In this document: positions 25,806-33,940 of the stretch, piece after piece
How the letters are laid out: each line of letters opens with the position of its first letter
Position numbering within the stretch: position 1 is the first letter of the stretch
Source of the DNA: DATDEW01 sp046590205
Lineage (GTDB): Bacteria > Bacteroidota > Ignavibacteria > Palsa-1295
DNA: 64,000 nt
Direction of reading: 5' to 3'
NCBI GenBank assembly: GCA_046590205.1
Contig: JBKJTT010000011.1
Coordinates: 1 to 64,000, forward strand
Notes under the pieces: generated by a model
What the model was told of the DNA's origin: nothing
The model's input: the letters and a program-made list of their open reading frames with translations, nothing else
Databases searched by the model: none
Program-made: the position numbers and the translations under genes

Positions 25806-27076
25806 TGAAGAACAGACACATATACACCTATATTGTAGCTGCGATAATCATTGTTACAGCCCCCATCACTTCACTCGCTCAAGAATCTGTCTATAGTTTG
25901 CTTGGGCTTGGTGAGAGAATCGTTACGACAAGCCCACGCATCGAAGGTCTTGCCGGTTCTGGGACTGCTCTACAAGACGCGCGGAGCATTAATGATATTA
26001 ACCCTGCCGCTTGGAGTTGGCTTTCGCGTACTCGTCTTGAGGCGCGGGTTTCATATACTACAAATGAATCTACACTCGGCGACCAAACGACTCTTCTTCA
26101 CAATGTTCGCTTGAATGGTTTTGCATTCGGATCTCCGTTCTCCGAGGGAATCAAAGGATCTTTTGCTATTGGGTTTAATCCTGTATCGTATGGCAATTAC
26201 TCGATACTTAAGTATGATAGTATCAATAGTACGCTCTACGAGCGACAAGGAGGAATATCACAGTTATTTCTCGGTGCGGCGGCACGACCACATTCATCCC
26301 TCGCCCTCGGCGCACGGCTTGATGTGCTTTTTGGTAATGCAAGTGCTCGTTCACAGGTAACACCATTGAGTGACTTTGCTGTCATCAGTATATTCGAAAG
26401 AAAGTACGCTGTCAATGGAGTGCGAGGCACATTCGGTCTTTCATTTGCGGCAGATTCTCTTCTTCCGGTGCTAAAAGGACTTACGCTCGCTGCAAGTTAT
26501 TCTACTGCCGCTTCGTTAAAGATTACTCGAAGAACACTTCTACAGCCGACAAATAGCTCCCTTGATTCAACGATTGAAGACAAAGGATATTCAGAATACC
26601 CGGCTGTTTTGACCTTAGGCATAAGTGCTCGTTTCGGTGATAGATACCGCGGGGTGATAGATTATTCGTTGCAAGACTTATCAGCAACGACCGCATTTTC
26701 GCCAACCGAAAACTGGACACCTGACCCACGCCTGACAAATGGCTCACGGTATTCTTTTGGTATTGAACGATTATCACTAATGGGTGAGGAAGGCAGAAAT
26801 GCTAAATACTTTGATCGCATTGGGCTACGTCTCGGGTTTTCCTACGCTGCACTTCCGTATAAACCTGATACAAAAACCGAAGTTTCGGAGATGACTGCAA
26901 CATTTGGATTTAATGCACCGATGGGTTTAGAGACGATGTTTGATTTCTCGCTGACATTAGGACAACGAACACCAAGCGATGTGAATCTTCTTGCCAAAGA
27001 GCAGTTTATAAGGGTTGGATTATCGTTATCGCTCTCCGAACGTTGGTTCACTCCTTCACGTATAGACGAAGACTAA
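25802..27076 (+). CDS. Predicted outer-membrane beta-barrel protein
   Basis: A 424-residue protein with a signal peptide (YIVAAIIIVTAPITSLAQ). The mature part begins SVYSLLGLGERIVTTSPRIEGLAGSGTALQDARSINDINPAAWSWLSRTRLEARVSY, a pattern found in FadL/PorV-like outer-membrane proteins (early G-x-x-G-A and N-P-A-x motifs), followed by alternating amphipathic strands ending in aromatic residues and a final GLSLSLSERWF. The overlap with the DUF4270-like lipoprotein gene upstream and the 1-bp gap to rpiB downstream place it in a polycistron. Role: channel or surface-complex component; not more precise. Confidence 0.75.
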   Translation: MMKNRHIYTYIVAAIIIVTAPITSLAQESVYSLLGLGERIVTTSPRIEGLAGSGTALQDARSINDINPAAWSWLSRTRLEARVSYTTNESTLGDQTTLLHNVRLNGFAFGSPFSEGIKGSFAIGFNPVSYGNYSILKYDSINSTLYERQGGISQLFLGAAARPHSSLALGARLDVLFGNASARSQVTPLSDFAVISIFERKYAVNGVRGTFGLSFAADSLLPVLKGLTLAASYSTAASLKITRRTLLQPTNSSLDSTIEDKGYSEYPAVLTLGISARFGDRYRGVIDYSLQDLSATTAFSPTENWTPDPRLTNGSRYSFGIERLSLMGEEGRNAKYFDRIGLRLGFSYAALPYKPDTKTEVSEMTATFGFNAPMGLETMFDFSLTLGQRTPSDVNLLAKEQFIRVGLSLSLSERWFTPSRIDED

Positions 27077-27077
27077 C

Positions 27078-27506
27078 ATGAAAGTAGCACTTGCATCAGA
27101 CCATGCCGGTTTTACTTATAAAGAAAAGGTAAAGGAGTACCTTCGTGCAAAAGGATTTGAAGTTGTTGATTACGGCGCACCAAACGCCGAACGCTCTGAC
27201 TACCCTGACTTCGCGCACAAAGCATCCGAAGGTATCCTTCGCGGTGAAGCCGAGCGCGGTGTGTTCGTATGCGGCTCCGGCATCGGCATCTCAATAGCTG
27301 CAAATCGTCATAAAGGCATTCGTGCTGTTGATGCTGTTACTGAAGAAATGGCAAAGATCTCTCGGCAACATAACGATACCAACGTGCTGGCTCTCGGCGA
27401 GCGGCTCATTACATGGGAAGAAGCAAAGAAGATCATCGACACCTTCTTCGCTACAGAGTTCGAGGGTGGCAGACACACCGACCGCGTCAAAAAGATAGAC
27501 GCATAA
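27078..27506 (+). CDS. rpiB: Ribose-5-phosphate isomerase B
   Basis: Interconverts ribose 5-phosphate and ribulose 5-phosphate in the pentose phosphate pathway. The 142-residue protein matches RpiB/LacAB: MKVALASDHAGFTYKEKVKEYL, YPDFAHKASEGI, GVFVCGSGIGISIAANRHKGIRA with the active-site Cys, and RQHNDTNVLALGERLI. Length is normal. It ends an apparent transcription unit, since a strong terminator follows at 27530-27555, before glyA. Confidence 0.96.
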   Translation: MKVALASDHAGFTYKEKVKEYLRAKGFEVVDYGAPNAERSDYPDFAHKASEGILRGEAERGVFVCGSGIGISIAANRHKGIRAVDAVTEEMAKISRQHNDTNVLALGERLITWEEAKKIIDTFFATEFEGGRHTDRVKKIDA

Positions 27507-27529
27507 CACCCAAAGGAACTTCAAAAGAG

Positions 27530-27555
27530 AGGCGGACATTCTTGTCCGCCTTTTT
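27530..27555 (+). terminator. Intrinsic terminator after rpiB
   Basis: AGGCGGACA pairs with TGTCCGCCT in a perfect 9-bp stem with a short loop (TTCT), followed by TTTTT on the plus strand. It lies 24 bases after the rpiB stop and separates rpiB from glyA. Confidence 0.95.
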
Positions 27556-27588
27556 GTTATGCGTCAGTTCAAAAATAGTCATTAGATT

Positions 27589-28860
27589 ATGCAGGATAAA
27601 GAAGTACAACAGGCGTTAGACTTGGAGCTTGGGCGCCAACAGCATGGCTTAGAGCTTATCGCAAGTGAGAATTTCGTCTCAACTGCGGTGCTTGAAGCAC
27701 AGGGCAGCGTGCTCACGAATAAATATGCTGAAGGATATCCAGGCAAACGTTACTATGGCGGTTGCGAGTATGTTGATATTGTCGAGAACATCGCTCGTGA
27801 CCGAGTCAAAATGCTCTATGGCGCAGAGTATGCGAATGTACAACCGCATTCGGGTTCACAGGCGAACATGGCTGTGTACTTTACGTTCTTGAAGCCCGGT
27901 GATGCCGTTCTCGGAATGAATCTCTCTCATGGTGGGCACCTTACGCATGGACATCCTGCAAACTTCTCCGGCAAGCTGTATAACTTTGTTGCCTATGGCG
28001 TAAAAAAGGAAACGGGATACATTGATTACGATGATGTAGAACTGCAGGCAAAGGCATACTTGCCCAAAATGATAACTGTCGGAGCAAGCGCCTATTCACG
28101 CGACATTGATTTCAAACGTTTCCGTGAGATCGCAGACTCGATCGGTGCATTTCTTTTATGTGATATGGCGCATCCTGCCGGTCTCATTGCGAAAGGACAT
28201 CTTTCAAGTCCATTGCCACACTGCCACATCGTTACATCAACTACTCATAAGACACTTCGCGGACCGCGCGGTGGCATGATACTTATGGGAAAAGATTTTG
28301 AGAACACCTGGGGACAGGTCGCGCCCAAGAGCGGGAGAGTGAAGATGGTATCCGAGCTTCTTGATTCTACCGTTATGCCCGGCATCCAAGGCGGACCGCT
28401 CATGCACGTTATCGCGGCGAAGGCAGTAGCATTCGGTGAAGCACTTGAAGACAGCTTCACGGAATATACAGGACAAGTCATCAAGAATGCGCAGCGACTT
28501 GCGGCAAAGCTTATCGAGAAGGGATATTACATTATCTCTGGTGGTACAGATAATCACCTAATGCTCGTTGATCTGCGCGCAAAGAACATCACAGGCAAAG
28601 CGGCAGAGGAAGCACTTGATAAAGCAGCAATCACCGTCAATAAAAATGCAGTACCTTATGATGATAAGTCTGCACTTGTTACAAGCGGTATCCGAATCGG
28701 TACGGCGGCAGTAACCTCAAGAGGTATGAAAGAAGATGCGATGGATGTTATCGCTGATCTTATTGATAAAGTCGTATTGAATCCGACCGATGAAAAGATC
28801 ATCGCTTCAACCAAAGAGGATGTGAAAGCTCTAACGAGTAAGTATCCGCTCTACGCATAA
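27589..28860 (+). CDS. glyA: Serine hydroxymethyltransferase
   Basis: PLP enzyme converting serine and tetrahydrofolate to glycine and methylene-THF. The 423-residue protein has HGLELIASENFVS, the NKYAEGYPGKRYYGG substrate loop, SHGGHLTHG, the PLP-lysine segment IVTSTTHKTLRGPRGGMILMG, and TSGIRIGTAAVTSRGM. Its C-terminus (DVKALTSKYPLYA) is normal. It follows a terminator and is separated by one base from tatC, so glyA, tatC and the polyprenyl synthase are probably cotranscribed. Folate use ties it loosely to purN and folP at 44.6-46.0 kb. Confidence 0.97.
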   Translation: MQDKEVQQALDLELGRQQHGLELIASENFVSTAVLEAQGSVLTNKYAEGYPGKRYYGGCEYVDIVENIARDRVKMLYGAEYANVQPHSGSQANMAVYFTFLKPGDAVLGMNLSHGGHLTHGHPANFSGKLYNFVAYGVKKETGYIDYDDVELQAKAYLPKMITVGASAYSRDIDFKRFREIADSIGAFLLCDMAHPAGLIAKGHLSSPLPHCHIVTSTTHKTLRGPRGGMILMGKDFENTWGQVAPKSGRVKMVSELLDSTVMPGIQGGPLMHVIAAKAVAFGEALEDSFTEYTGQVIKNAQRLAAKLIEKGYYIISGGTDNHLMLVDLRAKNITGKAAEEALDKAAITVNKNAVPYDDKSALVTSGIRIGTAAVTSRGMKEDAMDVIADLIDKVVLNPTDEKIIASTKEDVKALTSKYPLYA

Positions 28861-28861
28861 G

Positions 28862-29626
28862 ATGGCTGAAGCCCCGATTACCCAACAGCAAGAAAGAGAG
28901 ATGTCCCTTTGGGGACATCTTGAGGAGTTACGTTGGGTTGTAGTCAAGATGGTTATCGGCATCGTCCTGGGTATTATCTTGTGCTTAATTTTTACTGACT
29001 TTATCATTAATGACGTCATCCTCGCACCGGCACTTCGGACAAAACCTCCGATGCAGCTTACATCAACAGAAGTCTTCGGAGAGCTATCGTTCTATATGCA
29101 GGTTGCAATATGGGGTGGTGTCATCCTCTCTTTTCCATTTACCATCATTCAACTCTGGAAGTTCATTGCGCCAGGACTCTATCAGCATGAACGAAAGCAT
29201 GTAACGACCATCTCTGTATTCACCGTTTTTAGTTTTCTTTGCGGTATGGCTTTCGCATATTTTATTATGCTGCCGATGCTTCTTGATTTTGCGGCTGATT
29301 TTGGATCAGGTGCAATCGTCAACATACCCGACGTAAATAAATACTTATCGTTATTTTTGATGACGATCATTATATCTGGGCTTATCTTCGAGCTTCCGCT
29401 TGTGTCGTATTTTCTCTCGCGGTTGGGAATCTTAACCCCGCCGTTCTTACGGCATTATCGTCGTCATGCACTTATTGCAATGCTGCTGATCGCGGCAGTG
29501 CTTTCACCCGGCGGTAATCCCGTACTTCAAGGTGTTTTATTTCTTCCGCTCTGGGTACTCTATGAAGTTTCTATACTCACAAGTGCTATTGCAGCTCGTG
29601 CGAGGAGATTAAAAGAGTCGGTATGA
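28862..29626 (+). CDS. tatC: Sec-independent protein translocase subunit TatC
   Basis: Receptor subunit of the twin-arginine translocase, inner membrane, 254 residues with six predicted TM segments. Diagnostic pieces are the N-terminal SLWGHLEELRWVVVK (the H-L-x-E-L-R twin-arginine binding site), the conserved WKFIAPGLYQHERK loop, FSFLCGMAFAYFIMLPM and the late LGILTPPFLRHYRRHALIAMLLIAAVLSPGGNP. TatA and TatB genes are not next to it. Its stop overlaps the start of the polyprenyl synthase gene by four bases. Confidence 0.96.
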   Translation: MAEAPITQQQEREMSLWGHLEELRWVVVKMVIGIVLGIILCLIFTDFIINDVILAPALRTKPPMQLTSTEVFGELSFYMQVAIWGGVILSFPFTIIQLWKFIAPGLYQHERKHVTTISVFTVFSFLCGMAFAYFIMLPMLLDFAADFGSGAIVNIPDVNKYLSLFLMTIIISGLIFELPLVSYFLSRLGILTPPFLRHYRRHALIAMLLIAAVLSPGGNPVLQGVLFLPLWVLYEVSILTSAIAARARRLKESV

Positions 29627-30612
29627 CAAAGACACTGACCGACATACTCTCACCTGTACAAGCCGAAATAAAGGAGTTCAGCCAGTACTTTAAACGTTCG
29701 ATGATCTCTGATGTACCCCTCGTCAATCTCATCGCAAAGTATCTTGTCCGAACAAAAGGCAAACAAGTGCGACCAATGCTTGTGCTGCTTGCGGCGAAAG
29801 CATGTGGAGAGGTGAACCCTGCTACCTATCGCGCGGCTACACTTGTGGAACTACTACACACTGCCACTCTTGTACATGATGATGTGATAGACGAAGCAGA
29901 TACACGCCGAGGATTTGCAAGTATCCGTGCCCTTTGGCGCAACAAAGCAGGCGTACTCATGGGTGACTACCTGCTTGCTAAAGGATTACTCTTAACAGTC
30001 GAGACAAGCGAGTATCATTTCTTAGAGATAACCTCAACTGCTGTTCGGAGAATGTCCGAAGGTGAACTTTATCAACTTCAGAAAGCACGGCAGCTAAATA
30101 TTGATGAAGCTGCATACTTCAAGATCATCTCCGATAAAACAGCTTCCCTTCTCGCAACATGCACAGAGCTTGGCGCGGCAAGTGTTGTTGATAAAGGTAC
30201 AAACAAAGTCGAGCGCGATATGCTTCGCGCGTATGGCGAGGCAGTTGGTATCGCCTTCCAAATCCGTGACGATCTTTTCGACTACGAAGACCGGGCATCT
30301 ATTATTGGTAAGCCAGTCGGCATTGATCTAAAAGAAAAAAAGCTGACATTACCCCTTATCCATGCCTTATCACAAATGGAGCCGAGAGAAGAGCGACGTA
30401 TCCGCTCACTAATTAAAAGCGGCAAAGCAACAGATAACGAACGTAAACTTATTATTGACCTTGTAAAGGCAAAAGGCGGATTGCTGTACGCATCACAGAA
30501 GGCGCGAGAGTATTCTGCTTCAGCAAAGAATACTATTGGTCCACTCCATGACTCCCCCGCTAAAACTGCACTACTTCGTTTTGCAGATTTTGTCATCGAA
30601 CGTGAGAAGTAA
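29623..30612 (+). CDS. All-trans polyprenyl diphosphate synthase
   Basis: Condenses isopentenyl diphosphate onto an allylic primer to make quinone or lipid-carrier side chains. The 329-residue protein has both aspartate-rich motifs: LVHDDVIDEADTRRG (first) and FQIRDDLFDYEDRASIIGKPVGIDLKEKKLTLPLI (second), plus the N-terminal GKQVRPMLVLLAA. The length and the FQIRDD-D-Y form fit an octaprenyl/heptaprenyl synthase (IspB/HepT-like); the exact chain length depends on residues before the first motif and is not read here. Starts by 4-bp overlap with tatC. Confidence 0.94.
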   Translation: MTKTLTDILSPVQAEIKEFSQYFKRSMISDVPLVNLIAKYLVRTKGKQVRPMLVLLAAKACGEVNPATYRAATLVELLHTATLVHDDVIDEADTRRGFASIRALWRNKAGVLMGDYLLAKGLLLTVETSEYHFLEITSTAVRRMSEGELYQLQKARQLNIDEAAYFKIISDKTASLLATCTELGAASVVDKGTNKVERDMLRAYGEAVGIAFQIRDDLFDYEDRASIIGKPVGIDLKEKKLTLPLIHALSQMEPREERRIRSLIKSGKATDNERKLIIDLVKAKGGLLYASQKAREYSASAKNTIGPLHDSPAKTALLRFADFVIEREK

Positions 30613-30620
30613 TATTATTA

Positions 30621-31577
30621 TTACTGCATTTTCATTTTTCTATCCGCTTCCATTTCTTCTTTCACAAGCTCTGAAATTTTAGGAATAACAATTGCATCTT
30701 TCTTCGCCGTAAGCGGCACATCACTGTAGCGCTTTCGATAAAGCTGTGTAAACTCTGCGCCGAAAAAGAGTATTAATGCAGAGTAGTTTAGCCACACCAA
30801 TAACACAACCAACGACCCTGCTGCACCAAAGGTCGAGCTGAACGAACTGCTCCCAAGATAAAGACCAATAAGGTATTTTCCTAGAGTAAAGAGCACAGAA
30901 GTTATGATTGCTCCAATCCATACATACTTCCAATTGAGTATTACATCGGGCAGAAATTTGAAGATCATTGCAAAAAGAAGCGTAGTAATTGCAAAAGATA
31001 GAACAATATTCATTATTTCAACTGCAGGAAGCAGTACAGGGAAATTATTTCCCATATATGTATTAAGTATGACAATAAGTGTACTTAGCATTAATGAAAC
31101 AAGCAGAAGGAAGCCCATTATCAGAACCATCGAGAACGCCCCGACCCTGAATTTGATGAGTTGAAGGATTGGCTTACCGGGTCTTGGCTCAACTCCCCAG
31201 ATGATATTCAGCGATTCTTTGAGTTCAATAAATACGCCCATCGAGCCAAGCAGAACAATCACGAAACTAATGATAGTGGCGAATACACCACCTTCAGAGA
31301 ATGCTGCACTTTTTATTAGCGACTGCACGACCTCTGCTCCGCTTGTACCTACAAGCCCCTCTATTTGCGAGACGATCTCCCCTCGTGCAGCTTCTTCTCC
31401 GAATATGAATCCTGCAATGGCGATAGCGATAATCAGGAGTGGCGCCAAGGAAAACAATGTATAGTATGACAACGCGGCAGTCATTTTATATACCTTATCA
31501 TCCAATAATTCGATGTATGTCGCACCAATGAGCGAGAACCCTTCCTTAACCTTCGATAGTATTTGCTTGTAAACCAT
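30621..31577 (-). CDS. YihY/virulence-factor BrkB-family membrane protein
   Basis: Inner-membrane protein of 318 residues with six predicted TM segments. The family signature AALSYYTLFSLAPLLIIAIAIAGFIFGEEAARGEI is near residue 34 and the C-terminal TFGAAGSLVVLLVWLNYSALILFFGAEFTQLYRKR is the other diagnostic stretch. The family was formerly called RNase BN; that label is incorrect and its role remains unknown. It is divergent from the ComF gene. Confidence 0.92.
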   Translation of the reverse strand: MVYKQILSKVKEGFSLIGATYIELLDDKVYKMTAALSYYTLFSLAPLLIIAIAIAGFIFGEEAARGEIVSQIEGLVGTSGAEVVQSLIKSAAFSEGGVFATIISFVIVLLGSMGVFIELKESLNIIWGVEPRPGKPILQLIKFRVGAFSMVLIMGFLLLVSLMLSTLIVILNTYMGNNFPVLLPAVEIMNIVLSFAITTLLFAMIFKFLPDVILNWKYVWIGAIITSVLFTLGKYLIGLYLGSSSFSSTFGAAGSLVVLLVWLNYSALILFFGAEFTQLYRKRYSDVPLTAKKDAIVIPKISELVKEEMEADRKMKMQ

Positions 31578-31702
31578 AAAGTGACCGTGGTTGTAATCTG
31601 TCTATACTATACAAAATAATGCCCAAAAGCAATGCAGCATTAGAATTTCTTTAACGTTACCCGTTGTTGATTCTCTACTATATTTCAAGTATTAAAAAAA
31701 TA

Positions 31703-32401
31703 ATGTTATCGTTCTTCTTGCCACTGGTTTGTATCCACTGCAATGCTCCGTGCGGCAAGGAAGACAAGCTTGATAATAACCTAAAAAAGTATCTCTGCGC
31801 AAATTGCCTCCGTCAATTCCAACTCTTGCTTCAACCTTCTTCCGCTGACATTGAGAATAAACAGCATCTCTTCTCGGACTTCGATACAAAACTTACATTT
31901 TATACTCCCTACCCATTCATTGCCGAAGGTATCACACAGTCTATCATCCATCACTTTAAGTACAGTGATATGCCAAATCTTGCAGTAGTGATAGGCAAGG
32001 AATTGACGACATGGTTATCGGAAATGAAGTATGATGTAATAGTCCCGATTCCGCTTCATGGTACACGGCTTGGCGAGAGAGGATATAATCAATCGGAAAA
32101 ACTGGCAGAAGGGATCTCGTCTGTTCTTAATATCCCCATCGCAAAGAAACATCTTGTTAAACGAACAAGACAAACACCATCTCAAACGGGACTCACACTT
32201 GAGGAAAGACAGAAGAACATGGAAGGAGCTTTTGCACTGACAGAGAAAGGCAAAGAAGCATTACAAGGAAAAAGAATACTCCTCGTTGATGATGTAATGA
32301 CAACCGGAGCAACAATGGCAAGCGCTGCAGAAGAGCTTATGAGAGCTATGCCAACTAAAGTAGGGATATTGGCATTTACAACTGTTGTTGATTTATTATA
32401 A
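31703..32401 (+). CDS. ComF family protein (phosphoribosyltransferase-like)
   Basis: A 232-residue protein from ATG 31703 (an in-frame TTG 39 bases upstream would only add a shorter hydrophobic leader). It has the ComF N-terminal zinc-ribbon cysteines (C-I-H-C near 10-13 and C-A-N-C near 32-35), a central PIPLHGTRLGERGYNQSEKLAEGIS stretch, and the PRPP-binding loop RILLVDDVMTTGATMASAAEEL. ComF proteins support DNA uptake or handling after uptake in competent bacteria, but are also kept in non-competent ones. It is probably followed by the C39-like gene (15-bp gap). Confidence 0.92.
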   Translation: MLSFFLPLVCIHCNAPCGKEDKLDNNLKKYLCANCLRQFQLLLQPSSADIENKQHLFSDFDTKLTFYTPYPFIAEGITQSIIHHFKYSDMPNLAVVIGKELTTWLSEMKYDVIVPIPLHGTRLGERGYNQSEKLAEGISSVLNIPIAKKHLVKRTRQTPSQTGLTLEERQKNMEGAFALTEKGKEALQGKRILLVDDVMTTGATMASAAEELMRAMPTKVGILAFTTVVDLL

Positions 32402-32416
32402 TTCTCAGAGATAAAA

Positions 32417-32983
32417 ATGATGAATGCCAGGATGTACTTGGTTGTACTAATACTCTTATCATGTGCCCAAATTCAAGGGAATGTTCAAGGGCAACGCGCC
32501 ATTTTATCGATGAGACATCAGAAACAAGAGCATAATATGTGTGTGCCAACTGCTGCATCAATCGTCATTGACTATTATGGTGGGTCGGTTTCTCCCAAAG
32601 AAATAAAAAAACTCTCAATACAACCTAACAATAATTTTGCTGGTACATATTATTCCGATCTAGTAAAAGGAATCAGAACAATTGGATATGTATGGACCAT
32701 TAGAGAATATCCTGTAAATGACAGTGCGTTTGAAATAGGTTTCTCTGAAATTCGACATGAGCTTGACAAAGGACATCCTGTAATAGTAAGTACTTCCGCC
32801 CCGCCGATTGGTCACACAATGGTTATAGCTGGATATGACAACGTAAGAAAGGAAGTCTATTTAATTGACCCGAATAGACCCCAACCCGGTAAAAGAACAT
32901 TAACTTTCTCTGAATTTAAGAATATCTGGCACGAAGATATAAGTGATGGACGTGGTATTATTTTAACGAATCCGAAAAATTAG
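32417..32983 (+). CDS. Secreted C39-like peptidase domain protein
   Basis: A 188-residue protein with a signal peptide (MYLVVLILLSCAQIQGNVQG) and a papain-like C39_2 fold. The putative catalytic set is C42 in HNMCVPTAASIVIDYYGG, H133 in PPIGHTMVIAGYD and D151 in VYLIDPNRP, in the usual order and spacing. It stands alone, without the ABC/ATPase domain of bacteriocin-leader peptidases, so it is more likely an envelope or secreted protease or an inactive relative. The gene looks more AT-rich than its neighbours, which may mark recent acquisition. Confidence 0.8.
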   Translation: MMNARMYLVVLILLSCAQIQGNVQGQRAILSMRHQKQEHNMCVPTAASIVIDYYGGSVSPKEIKKLSIQPNNNFAGTYYSDLVKGIRTIGYVWTIREYPVNDSAFEIGFSEIRHELDKGHPVIVSTSAPPIGHTMVIAGYDNVRKEVYLIDPNRPQPGKRTLTFSEFKNIWHEDISDGRGIILTNPKN

Positions 32984-32991
32984 ATTCTAGA

Positions 32992-33861
32992 TCACCAGTC
33001 CCCGCCTGCCCCGCCGCCGCCGAAGGAACCGCCGCCGCCTGACCAGCCGCCACCACCTCCGCCGCCAAAACCACCGAAGCCGCCTGAACTTGAACCGCCG
33101 CCTCTACCGCCGCTATTAAAGAGCAATGACCAGAAAAGTCCTTGTAGTATTCCGCCCATGCAGCCCGAGCCGCTACCGCCTTTGCTGACAAGTGTACGGC
33201 GTGTACCTGTCCCGAAGAATGCCCTGGCAAGAACGAGTATGACAAAAAAGATAACCACAAATATCATCGCCGAACCGCCATCGCGGACTTTCTTCTTTTT
33301 CGGCTCTGCCTTGAATTCACCTGCTGTTGCTTTGATGATGGCGTCAACTGTTGCATTGAGTCCGCCGTAATAATCTTTGCTGCGAAGTGCAGGGACAAGT
33401 ATCTCGCGTCCGATGTAGCTTGAGGTCGCATCGGTAAGTGTCGGTTCAAGCCCGTAGCCGGGAGCGATGAACCACTTCCTGTCATCTTTTGCAAGAAGGA
33501 TAAGAGCACCATTGTTCTTCTTTGCCTGACCGATCTTATTCTCCTGGGCTGCTTCAATGGCAAAATCACTTGCAGGGTAGCCATCAAGCGTTGAGATAAT
33601 CATGATGACGATCTGCGTAGAGGTTGAGTCCTCATTAGTGCGAAGTTTCGCTTCAAGCGATGCTTTCTCTTCGGGCGAAAGTGTCCCCGTCCCGTCATAA
33701 ACAGGACTAGTCAACTTCGGTATCGGCGGCCGACCGGATGTGGATAGCTGGGCGGATACATTTGTCCCTGCCAGGAGAAATGCTATTGCTACAAAGAATG
33801 AGAGTACTACCTGTTTCAATGTATAAAATGATTTTCTTGTAAACAATCTATTTGCTAACAC
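32992..33861 (-). CDS. TPM-domain protein (YgcG-like) with glycine-rich tail
   Basis: Membrane-anchored periplasmic protein of 289 residues. It has a signal peptide (VVLSFFVAIAFLLAGTNVSAQ), a TPM domain (about 42-185: YDGTGTLSPEEKASLEAKLRTNEDSTSTQIVIMIISTLDG ... FIAPGYGLEPTLTDATSSYIGREILVPALRSKDYYGGLNATV), a TM helix (GSAMIFVVIFFVILVLARAFF) and a long Gly/Ser-rich tail ending GGGGAGGDW. TPM proteins have been linked to phosphatase activity and photosystem II repair in plants, and to envelope integrity in bacteria. The tail makes the DNA locally very GC-rich. Confidence 0.88.
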   Translation of the reverse strand: MLANRLFTRKSFYTLKQVVLSFFVAIAFLLAGTNVSAQLSTSGRPPIPKLTSPVYDGTGTLSPEEKASLEAKLRTNEDSTSTQIVIMIISTLDGYPASDFAIEAAQENKIGQAKKNNGALILLAKDDRKWFIAPGYGLEPTLTDATSSYIGREILVPALRSKDYYGGLNATVDAIIKATAGEFKAEPKKKKVRDGGSAMIFVVIFFVILVLARAFFGTGTRRTLVSKGGSGSGCMGGILQGLFWSLLFNSGGRGGGSSSGGFGGFGGGGGGGWSGGGGSFGGGGAGGDW

Positions 33862-33940
33862 AGTCGCATTTTTTTGTGGATAAGAGACGGAACAGAATGC
33901 CTCCCTTTTAACCTGTTACAGTACAAAATTTCCACGTCTT

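Noticed and set aside
32992..33260. GC-rich tract seen as possible foreign DNA or repeat
   Set aside because: It encodes the Gly/Ser-rich tail of the TPM protein, which explains the skew.
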